Positions 28,528 to 38,442 of a stretch of DNA of 64,000 bases are shown in pieces. Both the position numbers and the translations under genes were made by a program. The stretch covers positions 1 through 64,000 of the forward strand of contig CAILRB010000017.1 in NCBI GenBank assembly GCA_903836465.1, in the 5' to 3' direction. Source of the DNA: an uncultured Chlorobiaceae bacterium (GTDB lineage Bacteria; Bacteroidota; Chlorobiia; Chlorobiales; Chlorobiaceae). A model generated the notes under the pieces. It worked only from the letters and a program-made list of their open reading frames with translations. It ran no database searches and was not told where the DNA came from. Numbering within the stretch: position 1 is the stretch's first letter; each line of letters opens with the position of its first letter.

Positions 28528-28531
28528 CCTC
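28510..28531 (+). terminator. Hairpin over the rlpA stop codon
   Basis: GAGGTTATC (28510-28518) and GATAACCTC (28523-28531) form a perfect 9-bp stem with a 4-nt loop, and the rlpA TAA lies inside it. No T tract follows directly, so it may be a weak terminator or an mRNA 3'-end stabiliser. Confidence 0.35.
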
Positions 28532-28589
28532 ACTATGAAAACAGCCCTTGCATCACAGAATCTGCAGCTTCCGGAAGCTTAACCTTTCG

Positions 28590-29258
28590 CTATTTTTTCA
28601 TGACAGCCGCATCTTCTGTAAACTTTTTAAGCCCGAGATCGGTCAGAGGATGACTGACAAGCTGTCGAATCACGCTGTAGGGAATGGTGGCAATATCGGC
28701 ACCAATCATTGCAGAATCAACGACATGTTGGGGGTGTCGGACGCTGGCGACAATGACCTCGGTCATAAAGCCATAATTGTCGTAAATGGTAACAATCTGC
28801 TTGACAAGCGCCATTCCTTCCGTACTGATATCATCCAGCCGCCCGACAAAAGGGCTGACATAGCTGGCCCCTGCCTTAGCGGCAAGCAACGCCTGATTAG
28901 GCGAAAAAACCAGTGTAGCGTTGGTAGGGATTCCTCGCACGGAAAAATGGCTTATAGCTTTAAGACCATTCAGTGTAAGCGGACATTTGATGACCACATT
29001 TTCATGAATTTCGGCAAGCTCTTCTCCTTCGGCAATCATCCCTGCCGTTTCAAGCGAGGTCACCTCAGCACTCACCGGGCCATCAACAATGGCGCAAATT
29101 CTGCCGATATGCTCCTTGAAATCCTGCCAGGTAAAATTGGACGGATCCCCGACAATTTTAGCAATCAGCGACGGGTTGGTCGTCACGCCATCAAGAACAC
29201 CAAGTTCTTTTGCTGCCTGAATTTCTTCAAGATTGGCTGTATCAATAAAAAATTTCAT
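28590..29258 (-). CDS. tal: Transaldolase, small (TalC/FSA) type
   Basis: The 222-residue protein is a class I aldolase of the short transaldolase family, which moves a dihydroxyacetone unit between sugar phosphates in the pentose phosphate pathway. It starts [13 protein letters not shown], has DGVTTNPSL (23-31), the Schiff-base Lys in NVVIKCPLT (K91), and [26 protein letters not shown] strong GGAG ribosome site lies 7 bp upstream, in the 9-bp gap after the deoxyhypusine-synthase-like gene, so the two are co-transcribed. Confidence 0.93.
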   Translation of the reverse strand: MKFFIDTANLEEIQAAKELGVLDGVTTNPSLIAKIVGDPSNFTWQDFKEHIGRICAIVDGPVSAEVTSLETAGMIAEGEELAEIHENVVIKCPLTLNGLKAISHFSVRGIPTNATLVFSPNQALLAAKAGASYVSPFVGRLDDISTEGMALVKQIVTIYDNYGFMTEVIVASVRHPQHVVDSAMIGADIATIPYSVIRQLVSHPLTDLGLKKFTEDAAVMKK

Positions 29259-29267
29259 TTTTTCTCC

Positions 29268-30317
29268 TCAGATTTTTACCTGTTGACGATTCAGCATGGC
29301 ATTGAAGTTTTTGGCCTGGCGACCTTCCCAGTTGCGTTTGTGATAGGCATAACCAGCAATAAGAGGCAGGGCAATAGTGGCCTCGGCAAAAACCATCTGC
29401 TCATGAACAGTATCAACCTTGCCCCACGAACTTGCCTCTTTGAGGGTTGAACCTGAAAGGGCTCCATCCCGTTCGTCTGCGACAGTTATCTGCACAGCAT
29501 AAGTGTGCATGGTCACCTCTTCATAACCGAGCACCTCTGCGGCAACAACAATATCCTGGGTAAAGTTTTTTGGAACCCCGCCACCGATCATTAAAATCCC
29601 TGTCTTGTCGTTCTCGATCTTTATTTTGGTCAATTCACGAAAATCCTTGACTGAATCGATGGCCACATGCTGATCGGGGTTGTTCCACTGGTGGTTTACC
29701 AAACCGAACCCGGCAGAGCAGTCAGAAAATGCCGGACAAAAAATCGGCACTCCCTTTTCATAGGCTTTATAGACAATAGAGTTCCTGTCAAGATTATTTT
29801 CCTCTATATATTTACCCATTTCGACGATGAACTCTCGTGAAGAGTAAACCCCGGGCGTCATGAAGTTGGCTATAATCGCCGTGGTATCATCACAGACACG
29901 AAGCTCATCCTCATCAATATAAGTATCATAAATGCGGTCGATATGCAGCTCCCGGAGAATGGCATCGTCGATAAACTGGGTTCCCTTATAGTGACGGAAT
30001 CCAAGAGCTTCAAAAAAGTCCTGATCAACAATATTGGCGCCGGTGGAGACAATGGCATCAACCATATTGTTGTCGATCATATCAATAATGACCTGCTTTA
30101 GTCCAGCACTGATCAGTGAACCAGTGAGAGTAAGAATAACGGCACACTCCTTGTCCTGCTGCATAAGATCCAGAATAGATGCCGCTCTTGCCAGATTCCT
30201 TGCCTGAAATGCGGTATCGCTCATCTGGTCGATGAGTGGCACAATATTCAACTGCTTGATATCAATATGACGTACCGGCGCGCTCAGTAACTCCTCTTTG
30301 CTGAATCCTGATGGCAT
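29268..30317 (-). CDS. Deoxyhypusine-synthase-like protein
   Basis: The 349-residue protein belongs to the deoxyhypusine synthase family. In eukaryotes and archaea this enzyme transfers the aminobutyl group of spermidine to eIF5A, which bacteria lack. The NAD-binding segment TLTGSLISAGLKQVIIDMI and the active-site segment GSTLKEASSWGKVD are present, with K300 in SWGK at the place of the eukaryotic catalytic Lys. Bacterial relatives include enzymes making homospermidine or carboxyspermidine-type polyamines, so a polyamine role is likely, but the reaction is not proven by sequence. It precedes the transaldolase. Confidence 0.88.
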   Translation of the reverse strand: MPSGFSKEELLSAPVRHIDIKQLNIVPLIDQMSDTAFQARNLARAASILDLMQQDKECAVILTLTGSLISAGLKQVIIDMIDNNMVDAIVSTGANIVDQDFFEALGFRHYKGTQFIDDAILRELHIDRIYDTYIDEDELRVCDDTTAIIANFMTPGVYSSREFIVEMGKYIEENNLDRNSIVYKAYEKGVPIFCPAFSDCSAGFGLVNHQWNNPDQHVAIDSVKDFRELTKIKIENDKTGILMIGGGVPKNFTQDIVVAAEVLGYEEVTMHTYAVQITVADERDGALSGSTLKEASSWGKVDTVHEQMVFAEATIALPLIAGYAYHKRNWEGRQAKNFNAMLNRQQVKI

Positions 30318-30357
30318 AACTGCTCCCGATGCGATTAAACGTGATGTAAATAAAAAA

Positions 30358-30459
30358 GGAGAGCAAGCTTACTATATCACACACTCAAATTACCGGATGC
30401 TGCTTCCTTCCGGATCTGACATGGTTGGGCAACTGAGCGTTGTATAGGACTTACTCTCC
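30358..30459 (-). ncRNA. ffs: Signal recognition particle RNA (4.5S type)
   Basis: On the minus strand the apical domain reads TGTCAGATCCGGAAGGAAGCA, the near-invariant SRP Alu-less apical loop (GTCAG, GGAA loop, GGAAGCAGCA). The ends GGAGAGTAAG and CTTGCTCTCC pair to close a ~100-nt rod, and the 3' end is followed by TTTTTTA, a terminator-like T run. The gene fills most of the gap between the deoxyhypusine-synthase-like gene and trpS. It acts with Ffh in membrane targeting of nascent proteins. Confidence 0.93.
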
Positions 30460-30672
30460 AAAGAGGCAGGTTTTCGAATTCTTATTCTCCAACATGAAAC
30501 GAAAACAAGTTGGCAAATATACTACATAGTGCACTGAAAACAAAAAACAAACAAATACCTTTTATCTTTCTGTCAACTGTTATAACTTCCGAAACATAGA
30601 GTGCTTTAATCATCGAAAACTTTACGACCCCGCCTGAAACAGCCGCCCTTTCTGCCGGTTGATGCGGCAACA

Positions 30673-31743
30673 ATGATTTTTATGGAAACACAGCGGATTT
30701 TAAGCGGAATGCGCCCAACCGGCAAACTCCATCTCGGCCATTATACCGGAGCCCTTGAAAGCTGGGTTGAGCAACAGAATCTGCTTGACCAAAACGGTTC
30801 AAGAGCTTACGAAACATGCTTTCTTATTGCCGATTATCATAACCTGACAACATCACTGGAAACCGGCGAGATCTATAACCATACTCTCGACATGCTGATC
30901 GACTGGCTGGCCGCAGGTATTGATCCCGAAAAAAGTCCCGTTTTCCGCCAGTCACAAGTCAAGGAACATGCTGAGCTTTTTTTGATTTTTGCCATGCTGA
31001 TTACCTCATCGCGCCTCGAAAGAAACCCGACCCTCAAAGAGCAGGTGCGCGATCTGAATATGGAATCATTGATCTATGGCCACCTCGGTTACCCTGTTCT
31101 CCAGGCCGCAGATATTCTTCTCTACAAAGGGAATGTTGTGCCTGTGGGTGAGGATCAAATTCCACATGTTGAAATTACCAGGGAGATTGCGCGTAAATTC
31201 AACAACCAGTATCCTCACCCTGTTCTCGGAGAGGTCTTTGCTGAACCAGCTCCAAAAATAACAAAATTCTCACGCCTTGTTGGGCTCGACGGAAAAGCAA
31301 AAATGTCAAAATCGCTTGGCAATACCATTCTGCTGACGGACGGGCCTGATGATGTTCTGAAAAAAATGCGCACGGCGGTAACGGATACTCAAAAAATCCG
31401 GAAAAATGATCCTGGACACCCTGAAATCTGCACGGTTTTCAGTTATCATGCCAAATTTGCCTCGCCCGATCAACTCTTTTCTGTAGAAGAAGATTGCCGT
31501 GCGGGAACGCTTGGCTGTGTCGATTGCAAGAAACTCTGCGCTGCAAATATTTCCAGGGAGCTAGCACCACTGCTTGAAAAACGTCAGTATTTTGAAATGA
31601 ATATTGATCTTGTAAAAGATATTCTCTTTGAGGGTGAGGTAAAGGCGCGGCTCATTGCCAACCATACCATGCAGCAGGTGAGAGCTGCCATGAAGCTTGG
31701 CGAAACAACTTTCTCCATCCATCACGGACAAGTCAAATGCTGA
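30673..31743 (+). CDS. trpS: Tryptophanyl-tRNA synthetase
   Basis: The 356-residue class I synthetase charges tRNA-Trp. It has the PTGKLHLGHYTGAL region with the HIGH-type motif HLGH (20-23) and KMSKSLGN further on, plus GEDQIPHVEITREIARKFN typical of TrpRS. A four-Cys patch (C-x2-C-type residues around EDCRAGTLGCVDCKKLC) near the C-terminus resembles the extra cysteines found in many bacterial TrpRS. The ATG at 30682 (METQRIL) may be the true start; neither has a good ribosome site. It overlaps the HAD gene by 7 bp. Confidence 0.95.
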   Translation: MIFMETQRILSGMRPTGKLHLGHYTGALESWVEQQNLLDQNGSRAYETCFLIADYHNLTTSLETGEIYNHTLDMLIDWLAAGIDPEKSPVFRQSQVKEHAELFLIFAMLITSSRLERNPTLKEQVRDLNMESLIYGHLGYPVLQAADILLYKGNVVPVGEDQIPHVEITREIARKFNNQYPHPVLGEVFAEPAPKITKFSRLVGLDGKAKMSKSLGNTILLTDGPDDVLKKMRTAVTDTQKIRKNDPGHPEICTVFSYHAKFASPDQLFSVEEDCRAGTLGCVDCKKLCAANISRELAPLLEKRQYFEMNIDLVKDILFEGEVKARLIANHTMQQVRAAMKLGETTFSIHHGQVKC

Positions 31744-32438
31744 ACAACGAAAGACACGCATTTATCTTCGATATGGATGGGGTGCTGACCGATAATATGC
31801 GCTTTCATGCAAACTCATGGGTTCAACTTTTCAGAGATTTCGGTCTCGAGGGACTTGATGCAGAGAGATATCTCGTCGAAACAGCAGGCATGAAAGGCCA
31901 TGACGTGCTCCGCTACTTTCTTGATCCGAACATCAGTGAAGCTGAGGCCGGTCGGCTTACGGAACTCAAGGACTTTCTTTACCGAGTCACCTCTCGCGAC
32001 CTCATCAAACCAATGCCTGGTCTTGAGGGGTTTCTTGATGCGGCTGAGGCTCAACAAATACTGCTTGGAATCGGCACTGGCGCAGGCCCGAAAAATATTG
32101 ATTATGTTCTTGGCATCCTGAACCTTTCTGAAAAATTCCAGGCTATTGTTAACCCCTTTCAGGTTCCTCGTGGCAAACCCCATCCTGACATTTTTTTACG
32201 TGCTGCCGAACTTCTTGGTGTTTTCCCTTCAGGATGTATTGTTTTTGAGGATGCCCTGCCCGGGGTTGAAGCGGCGCAAAAGGCTGGTATGCATTGCGTT
32301 GCTGTAACGACGACAAACAGTGCCGAAGCTTTCAGCAGTTTCGAAAATATTGTACAGGTTATCGACGATTTTACACAGCTTCGTCCTGATGATCTTCTTG
32401 AAAAGCTCTCCAGAAGAGAACCCGCGACACTTATATAA
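31737..32438 (+). CDS. HAD-superfamily hydrolase, beta-phosphoglucomutase-like
   Basis: The 233-residue protein has the HAD catalytic start [13 protein letters not shown] with Asp12 and Asp14, a helical cap (about 20-90), and the third motif [18 protein letters not shown]. It is closest in pattern to beta-phosphoglucomutase and small sugar phosphatases. The substrate cannot be read from the sequence. It is the middle gene of trpS-HAD-argS, overlapping trpS and ending 8 bp before argS. Confidence 0.85.
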   Translation: MLNNERHAFIFDMDGVLTDNMRFHANSWVQLFRDFGLEGLDAERYLVETAGMKGHDVLRYFLDPNISEAEAGRLTELKDFLYRVTSRDLIKPMPGLEGFLDAAEAQQILLGIGTGAGPKNIDYVLGILNLSEKFQAIVNPFQVPRGKPHPDIFLRAAELLGVFPSGCIVFEDALPGVEAAQKAGMHCVAVTTTNSAEAFSSFENIVQVIDDFTQLRPDDLLEKLSRREPATLI

Positions 32439-32446
32439 CGAATCTT

Positions 32447-34108
32447 ATGCTCGAATTTTTTCTTCCTGTTATCCAGAGAGCCCTCTGCTCGGCAGGCGTA
32501 ACCACCGACAAACCAATCCGTCTTGAACAGCCTTCGGACAAGAAGTTTGGAGACTTTTCGACAAATATAGCCTTGCTTGCAGCAAAAGAGTGCAGGAGAA
32601 ACCCCAGGGAACTCGCGCAGGAGATCATCCCGCATCTGGCGTTTCCGCCGGATACTGTTGCAAGAATTGAGGTGGCGGGAGCAGGATTCATCAACTTTTA
32701 TCTTACCCCGCTCTTTATCATGCAGTCTGTCGAGCAAGTGCTGCTTGAGGGAGATGAATACGGGAAAGGAAACATCGGCCAGAGCAAAAAAGCTATTGTT
32801 GAATATGTCAGTGCCAATCCAACCGGACCGCTGACCATCGGACGTGGCAGGGGAGGGGTGCTCGGAGACTGTATAGCGAATCTTTTTGAAACGCAAGGAT
32901 ATGAGGTCACCCGGGAGTACTATTTCAACGATGCTGGCCGTCAGATGCAGATTTTGGGGGAATCAGTACAGCTCCGCTATCTGGAGTGCTGTGGAGATGA
33001 TATTGAGTTCCCCGCAACCCATTACCAGGGAGAATATATCAGGGATATCGCCGAAAAGATATACTCCGATCATGGGACGACACTTGAAAAGAGTACAGAT
33101 ATCAATATCTTTAAAAAGAGTGCTGAAGAGATCATTTTTAAATCGATACGCACAACGCTCAATCGTCTCAGTATCCGGCATGACTCATTTTTCAATGAAC
33201 ATACCCTCTACACTCCCGACAGTCACGGCATAGCTGCAAACCAGAGAGTCATTGACGAACTCAGAAAAAAAGAGTTCATTATCGAATATGACGGGGCGGT
33301 CTGGTTTCTGACAACAAAGCTTGGCCAGGAAAAGGACAAGGTGCTCATCAAATCTTCGGGTGAACCGAGCTATCGCTTGCCTGATATTGCCTACCATATC
33401 ACAAAGTTTGAGCGCGGCTTCAACATGATCGTCAATGTGTTCGGTGCTGATCATATCGATGAATACCCGGATGTGATTGAGGCTCTGAAAATCCTCGGTT
33501 ATGATACCGACCGCATCAAAATTGCCATAAACCAGTTTGTAACAACGACGGTTGACGGACAAACCCTTAAAATGTCAACAAGAAAAGGAAACGCCGATCT
33601 GCTGGACGACTTGATTGATGATGTCGGCGCAGATGCTACAAGACTCTTTTTCATTATGCGCGGCAAGGACTCTCACCTGAATTTTGATATAGAACTGGCA
33701 AAAAAACAGTCAAAAGAAAATCCGGTTTTCTACCTGCAATATGCTCATGCGCGAATTTGCAGCCTTTTGCGCATGGCTCAGCAGGAAACCGGGTTTAACG
33801 CTTCAGACCGCGCTGCTGAGTACCAGATTCTGCGCCAGCTCAGCTCTCCTGCTGAAGTGCAGCTTGGCTTTGCCTTGCTTGACTTTCCCGATATGATAAA
33901 AACAAGCCTGCGCTTGCTTGAACCACAGAAAATGGTTGAGTATCTGCACTCTCTGGCGGAACTTTTTCACCGTTTTTATCAGGAGTGCCCCATACTGAAG
34001 GCGGAAGCTGATATCTGTAAAGGAAGACTGTTTCTTTCATTGGCGACACGTCAGGTGTTGCGCAACGGCTTCAGGATTCTTGGCGTTTCTGCCCCTGAGT
34101 CGATGTAG
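32447..34108 (+). CDS. argS: Arginyl-tRNA synthetase
   Basis: The 553-residue class I synthetase charges tRNA-Arg. It has the N-terminal tRNA D-loop-binding domain with [12 protein letters not shown], the catalytic stretch [12 protein letters not shown], and the KMSKS counterpart KMSTRKGN. The HIGH box, normally HVGH, reads TIGR (130-133). I believe the same TIGR form occurs in other Chlorobi, so it is probably a lineage feature and not damage. The C-terminal DALR anticodon domain is complete (YAHARI to SAPESM). Confidence 0.95.
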   Translation: MLEFFLPVIQRALCSAGVTTDKPIRLEQPSDKKFGDFSTNIALLAAKECRRNPRELAQEIIPHLAFPPDTVARIEVAGAGFINFYLTPLFIMQSVEQVLLEGDEYGKGNIGQSKKAIVEYVSANPTGPLTIGRGRGGVLGDCIANLFETQGYEVTREYYFNDAGRQMQILGESVQLRYLECCGDDIEFPATHYQGEYIRDIAEKIYSDHGTTLEKSTDINIFKKSAEEIIFKSIRTTLNRLSIRHDSFFNEHTLYTPDSHGIAANQRVIDELRKKEFIIEYDGAVWFLTTKLGQEKDKVLIKSSGEPSYRLPDIAYHITKFERGFNMIVNVFGADHIDEYPDVIEALKILGYDTDRIKIAINQFVTTTVDGQTLKMSTRKGNADLLDDLIDDVGADATRLFFIMRGKDSHLNFDIELAKKQSKENPVFYLQYAHARICSLLRMAQQETGFNASDRAAEYQILRQLSSPAEVQLGFALLDFPDMIKTSLRLLEPQKMVEYLHSLAELFHRFYQECPILKAEADICKGRLFLSLATRQVLRNGFRILGVSAPESM

Positions 34109-34118
34109 AGGAGTGGGT

Positions 34119-34718
34119 TCAGCGGTAAAGGGCGTGTCGGATAATATAACGGTGGACAGAGTCTGGAACAACTCTGGACAGTGTTTTACCGGACGCCGCA
34201 AGCTCCCTGACCTCAGTTGAGGAAACAGGACAGGAGAAATCGATAAATCTTATAGCAGTCCTCCCATGCAGGGCATCAGGCGTCAGGCAAGGAAGCCTGC
34301 TCATCACTGTTGACGACCTTCTAAACACCACGATATCGCATAATAAAAAGAGCGTCTCATACTCCTTCCACGATGAAAACTCCCTGAAACTGTCTTCTCC
34401 GACAAGCAGGGTCAACCGATCGTGTGGGAAACAGGCATGGAGATACCGCAAAAGTTCAACAGTGTATGATGGTTGCTGTTTTTCAAGTTCCCATCTGCTG
34501 ACCTCACAGGAAGAACCTGTACGATTTATTTCAGAAGAAATGAGTTCGGCCATGCACATTCTGTGATCGTCATCAGATTCCCTGTTATGCTTAAAGGGAT
34601 TATTTGATACCGAAATAATCAGTCGGTCAACTTCAAGCAGCTCTCTGGCAAACAGGCAGAGAGCAAGATGCCCATTGTGCGGTGGATCGAAAGTACCGCC
34701 GAAAACTGCCAGATGCAC
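34119..34718 (-). CDS. nadD: Nicotinate-nucleotide adenylyltransferase
   Basis: NadD makes deamido-NAD from nicotinate mononucleotide and ATP. The 199-residue protein has the nucleotidyltransferase start FGGTFDPPHNGHL (5-17), the SVSNNPFKHN substrate loop, and the ISSTEVR-type motif as CPVSSTEVRELA. It converges with argS (10 bp between stops) and lies 12 bp downstream of bamD on the same strand. Confidence 0.93.
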   Translation of the reverse strand: MHLAVFGGTFDPPHNGHLALCLFARELLEVDRLIISVSNNPFKHNRESDDDHRMCMAELISSEINRTGSSCEVSRWELEKQQPSYTVELLRYLHACFPHDRLTLLVGEDSFREFSSWKEYETLFLLCDIVVFRRSSTVMSRLPCLTPDALHGRTAIRFIDFSCPVSSTEVRELAASGKTLSRVVPDSVHRYIIRHALYR

Positions 34719-34730
34719 GATCGAGGTCGT

Positions 34731-35621
34731 TCAGTTTTTGCAATTCTGCGTGATAGTATCCCTGATGCCCTGCATTTCTTTCCGTTTTTCGGGAAAGAGC
34801 TGCAAATATTGGTCAAGCGCCAACCCTGCATCAAACCACTTTTTTCTCTTGATCAGTACATCAATCTTTCCTTCAAGAGCGGGCTGGTCATAAATGGTAT
34901 CAGGATAATGCGCGATAACCTCGTCGTAGAAAATACCTGCTGCCTTATATTTGCCGAGCCTAACATACTGCCGTGCTATAAAAAATGAGTTTTTAGCCAG
35001 TTTCTCTCTCATTGTCCTGATTGCTTTTTCAGAATATCTCAGGCTGTCAACACGGGAATACTGTGCTCTTGCTGATGCGTAGTTCTGTTTGTAGGCTATA
35101 TTTTCGGGATTGATCTTCAGCATCTCCTTCCATGTCTTGACATCGCTGGCTATCTTCGATGAATCAGCTACAGGATAAAGCTCCTGATACAGGGAATACT
35201 GCTCTATGGATTTACGGGTGTACTGCTGATCAAGCTCAAAATGAGGCGAAAGTTGTTCAAAGGACTTTGCAACCATAAACTGGGAAGTTCTTGCATAAGG
35301 GGTAGAAGAGATCTGCTGTACCCGGGAAAACATATCGGCTGCCATCATATAGTCGCCAGAATGGTAATATGACTGCCCAAGAAGGTAGATGACATCATCC
35401 TCAAGCGCAGTTGCACGAGCGGTAAATAGCAATGATTCCAGCCGGAGAATAGCCGCTGCATAATCTCTGTTTTCATACAGTTTCACTGCTCTTGTATAAC
35501 CCTCATTAACCAGTGAATTAGCTGTTGTTTCAGGTTTTGAGGAGGAGCAGGCGGAACTTGTCAGTAACCCTATTACAAAAAGCATCAATACCAAACGCGA
35601 AATAAATCTGTAACCTGACAT
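34731..35621 (-). CDS. bamD: Outer membrane protein assembly factor BamD
   Basis: BamD is the essential lipoprotein of the BAM complex that inserts beta-barrel proteins. The product (296 residues from this start) has a lipobox ending in Cys25 (LLTSSAC) and TPR-like helices over the rest, with LGQSYYHSGDYMMAADMFSRV and SQFMVAKSFEQLSPHFELDQ. The start at 35621 (MSGYRF) has AGGAG 10 bp upstream; the upstream extension of the frame is not needed. It is followed by nadD. Confidence 0.85.
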   Translation of the reverse strand: MSGYRFISRLVLMLFVIGLLTSSACSSSKPETTANSLVNEGYTRAVKLYENRDYAAAILRLESLLFTARATALEDDVIYLLGQSYYHSGDYMMAADMFSRVQQISSTPYARTSQFMVAKSFEQLSPHFELDQQYTRKSIEQYSLYQELYPVADSSKIASDVKTWKEMLKINPENIAYKQNYASARAQYSRVDSLRYSEKAIRTMREKLAKNSFFIARQYVRLGKYKAAGIFYDEVIAHYPDTIYDQPALEGKIDVLIKRKKWFDAGLALDQYLQLFPEKRKEMQGIRDTITQNCKN

Positions 35622-35713
35622 AGAAATAACTCCTGTTCTTTTTATAAAAAAGAGAAGACAAAATAATTTCAAACCGACAGATCAATAAAAATACTATCGG
35701 CGGAAAATACTTG

Positions 35714-35786
35714 TGGAGCTTAGGGGAGTCGAACCCCTGACCTTCTCATTGCGAACGAGACGCTCTACCAACTGAGCTAAAGCCCC
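35714..35786 (-). tRNA. tRNA-Ala(CGC)
   Basis: On the minus strand a 73-nt cloverleaf is complete: acceptor GGGGCTT/AAGCTCC, D arm GCTC...GAGC, anticodon stem TCTCG/TGAGA with loop TTCGCAA (anticodon CGC, codon GCG), and T arm with GGTTCGACTCC. The G3-U70 wobble pair, the main alanine identity element, is present. CCA is not encoded. Confidence 0.95.
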
Positions 35787-35842
35787 AATGGTCAATGCTA
35801 CTAATTTTTAACACTGCCTACAAATGCTACAATCAAAAAGGG

Positions 35843-35872
35843 AAAAAAAAATAGCCTGCACAGGCAGGCTAT
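35843..35872 (-). terminator. Terminator of the F0 ATP synthase operon
   Basis: ATAGCCTG (35851-35858) and CAGGCTAT (35865-35872) form a perfect 8-bp stem with a 6-nt loop, followed on the minus strand by eight T. It lies 33 bp after the atpH stop. This shows that the F1 alpha, beta, gamma and epsilon genes are not in this operon. Confidence 0.9.
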
Positions 35873-35904
35873 AGACTCTTAAAGCCGTGAAACAATTGCG
35901 CCTC

Positions 35905-36450
35905 TCATGCCTTTTCGGAAACCAAAGCCTGCCTGAGCATCTGAAGCTGGTGGCTTATCGTACCATCATAAATCGTGTCGCCGATTTTCACGGATACCCC
36001 GCCAATAAACTCCTCATTGACAGTCAATCGTGGCCGAATTTTCTTTCCGGTAAAGAGAGCAAGCCTGTTCACTAAATCATTGGCCTGTTCATCAGAGAGT
36101 TGAACCGCGCTGACAACATCAACATTGATCACCCCTCGTTTTTCATCCAGAAGGATTTGAAACTCATCAATGATTTGTGGAAGAAGGCCTGCACGTTTTT
36201 TTTGGGCAACCAGCCTTAAAAACAAGAACATTTTATCCCCGATCAAACCTCTAAAGATCTCTTCAAGGATATGAATCTTCTTGTCGCCTTTAACCAGCGG
36301 ACTGCGCAAAGCATGAACAAGATCACGTGAATTGTGAAGAACATCCCTGACCACTATCAGCTCTTCAACAATCTGATCAAGAAAATTACCCTCTTCAGCG
36401 GCTGAAAAGAGAGCTGCAGCATATCGACGACTTGCAATTAATGTTGACAT
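35905..36450 (-). CDS. atpH: ATP synthase delta subunit
   Basis: The 181-residue delta subunit links the F1 head to the peripheral stalk. It begins IASRRYAAALFSAAEEG, the family N-terminal pattern, and has the C-terminal part with IDDTIYDGTISHQLQMLRQAL-type sequence (GGVSVKIGDTIYDGTI). It is the last gene of the operon, 15 bp after atpF, with a strong terminator behind it. Confidence 0.93.
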   Translation of the reverse strand: MSTLIASRRYAAALFSAAEEGNFLDQIVEELIVVRDVLHNSRDLVHALRSPLVKGDKKIHILEEIFRGLIGDKMFLFLRLVAQKKRAGLLPQIIDEFQILLDEKRGVINVDVVSAVQLSDEQANDLVNRLALFTGKKIRPRLTVNEEFIGGVSVKIGDTIYDGTISHQLQMLRQALVSEKA

Positions 36451-36465
36451 GACTTTGGGCAGTTT

Positions 36466-36999
36466 TCAGTTACGTTTTGTTGAAAAATCCTGAATCATGC
36501 TGTTAACGATCTTTTTCTGCATATCAGCATCGAGTGCAGTCTTGATAATTTTTTCAGCGCCCTTGACGGCAAGATCAGCAACTTCATTCCTTAGCACATC
36601 GAGAGCCCGGCGTTTTTCCTGCTCTATTTCATCTTTCGCCGATGCAATCATTTTTTTAGCCTCACTTTGAGCCTTTTCGGTGATATCAGCGCGCAGCTTT
36701 TCGGCATAGTCCTTTCCTTCGCGAAGAATCCTGTCGGCTTCAGCATCAGCTTTTGAAAGCAGTTCCCTGTTTTTACGCAGAATAGCTTCAGACTCATCCT
36801 TGGCCTGATGTGCACGGTCAATAGATGACTGAATTCCCTTTTCCCGATCCTGAAGAGCCGTTATAATAGGGCCCCACGCAATCTTCTTCAGAATAAGCAA
36901 GACAAGAATAAATGTTATCGCAGTCCAGAAAATAAGGCCGGGTTCCGGGCTCAAAAGACTACCGGCAAGAAGTATAACTCCTGACGTAAGCATGAACAA
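36466..36999 (-). CDS. atpF: ATP synthase b subunit
   Basis: The 177-residue protein is the peripheral stalk: one N-terminal membrane helix (about 18-40, [20 protein letters not shown]) followed by a long charged coiled coil (about 50-160). The segment FKKIAWGPI-like [19 protein letters not shown] is typical of AtpF. A start two codons downstream is possible. It lies between atpE and atpH. Confidence 0.93.
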   Translation of the reverse strand: MFMLTSGVILLAGSLLSPEPGLIFWTAITFILVLLILKKIAWGPIITALQDREKGIQSSIDRAHQAKDESEAILRKNRELLSKADAEADRILREGKDYAEKLRADITEKAQSEAKKMIASAKDEIEQEKRRALDVLRNEVADLAVKGAEKIIKTALDADMQKKIVNSMIQDFSTKRN

Positions 37000-37096
37000 T
37001 GTTTCCGTTAACGATTAATAAAACCCGATAACGGCTTGGGGAAATAAGCCGCAATCGGGATATCTTTTCTATCGAATCTGCAGAGCGCCCGCAATC

Positions 37097-37324
37097 TTAC
37101 TTAAGAGCAAGAAGCACGCAGATAACTTCGCCGAACAGAGCAACACCTTCGATAAGAGCTGCAGCAATAATCATGGTAGTACGGATGTCCGCAGTCGCTT
37201 CAGGCTGACGAGCAACGCCTTCGGCAGCAGAAGCTGCTACGTTACCAATACCAAGACCAGCTCCGATAACAGCAAGACCAGCACCAATACCGGCGCCTAA
37301 ATAACCCAAACCTAAACCTTCCAT
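37097..37324 (-). CDS. atpE: ATP synthase c subunit
   Basis: The 75-residue proteolipid forms the rotor ring. It has two helices, a glycine-rich first helix with GAGIGAGLAVIGAGLGIG and a polar loop ARQPEA (38-43). The ion-binding carboxylate is Glu59 in ALIEGVALF. No Ser/Thr follows the Glu, so proton rather than sodium coupling is likely. A GGGGG purine run lies 14 bp upstream of the start. Confidence 0.95.
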   Translation of the reverse strand: MEGLGLGYLGAGIGAGLAVIGAGLGIGNVAASAAEGVARQPEATADIRTTMIIAAALIEGVALFGEVICVLLALK

Positions 37325-37425
37325 CTTGTAATTACCCCCGTTTATTTTTTTTGTAAGTTTTCATTAAAACCAGTCAATAAAAAGCCTGAAAATAAGAGTT
37401 ATTCCTTGATAATCCATACACCATT

Positions 37426-38442
37426 TTAATGTGAAGCAACTCCCGCCTCATGCTCGTCATGTCCCTCATGGGCAGAAGCAAGGCCTATAAAAAGTGCAGA
37501 GAGCATCGTAAAGATAAATGCCTGAAGAAAAGCCACAAAGAGTTCAAGCAGATAGATAAATATTGAGAATGGAACCGACATAACGACTGCAACGATATAG
37601 CTCTTAAGAATAAAGCTGATAAAGATCAGACTGAGGATCACAATGTGACCCGCCGTCATATTGGCAAACAACCGTATCGTTAGAGCAACCGGCTTGGTAA
37701 ACAATCCGATAAATTCAATCGGAATCATAATAATCCAGAGTGCCGGATGAGTTCCTCCTGTAAGATGGGCAAGATACCCCTTGATGCCATGTGCTTTCAA
37801 TGCCGCCATCTGTGTAAGGAAAAAAGTAAAGGTCGCAAGCGTCAGCGTGACGTTGATATTGCCTGTAGCAGTTGCTCCGTAGGGAACAAGGCCCATAAGA
37901 TTGCAGAGCAGAATAAAAAAGAAGACCGTCAGAAGGTAGGTAAGATACTTTTCATATTCCTTCCCGATATTGGCTTTGGCCACATCAGTGCGGATAAACT
38001 CAACCAGCGCCTCCATGGCGTTAACCAGCCCCTTGGGCGCCTGACTGGGGGTCATCTTCTTGTACTTGGCACCAACTATGGAAAAGATTACCAGAAGAAT
38101 TGCCGATACAACCCAGAGCATCACCACATGTTTGGTAATGGAAATATCAAATCCTCCAACCTTAATTTCGGGAAGCTCTACGCTGCCAAAAGGGGGAAAA
38201 GCAAATACCCTGTTATTGAGAATATGATGCATGATCACATCTCCTGCCTTCTCCTCTTCAGGAGCTGCCTGAGCGCCATGTGCAGCTTCAACAGCCGGAG
38301 CCGCGACCACTTCATTTCGGGAAACACTCGGCAACTGTTCAGTAGAGGCGGCAGCAATACCATAACCATTGAGAAGGAGAGGTACAAGAACAGCAAAAAC
38401 CTTGAGAAGAGCCTTCGGTTGTAGAACGTTTATCCGTTTCAT
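37426..38442 (-). CDS. atpB: ATP synthase a subunit
   Basis: The 338-residue protein is the stator half-channel for protons. The essential arginine is R257 in [17 protein letters not shown]. Unlike E. coli, it begins with a signal-peptide-like segment (about 12-32) and a ~60-residue acidic and Ala-rich periplasmic stretch before the first conserved region, [15 protein letters not shown]. Such an extension is known from Chlorobi and Bacteroidetes. It overlaps the start region of the upstream 4-TM gene by 4 bp. Confidence 0.94.
   Translation of the reverse strand: MKRINVLQPKALLKVFAVLVPLLLNGYGIAAASTEQLPSVSRNEVVAAPAVEAAHGAQAAPEEEKAGDVIMHHILNNRVFAFPPFGSVELPEIKVGGFDISITKHVVMLWVVSAILLVIFSIVGAKYKKMTPSQAPKGLVNAMEALVEFIRTDVAKANIGKEYEKYLTYLLTVFFFILLCNLMGLVPYGATATGNINVTLTLATFTFFLTQMAALKAHGIKGYLAHLTGGTHPALWIIMIPIEFIGLFTKPVALTIRLFANMTAGHIVILSLIFISFILKSYIVAVVMSVPFSIFIYLLELFVAFLQAFIFTMLSALFIGLASAHEGHDEHEAGVASH

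Noticed and set aside
28566-28579. Perfect palindrome AGCTTCCGGAAGCT between rlpA and transaldolase
   Set aside because: It has no loop and no T tract close behind it, and lies between two gene ends, so neither operator nor terminator is supported.
33840-34049. 69-codon minus-strand frame inside argS
   Set aside because: It is a shadow of the argS reading frame, like most other overlapping frames in the window.
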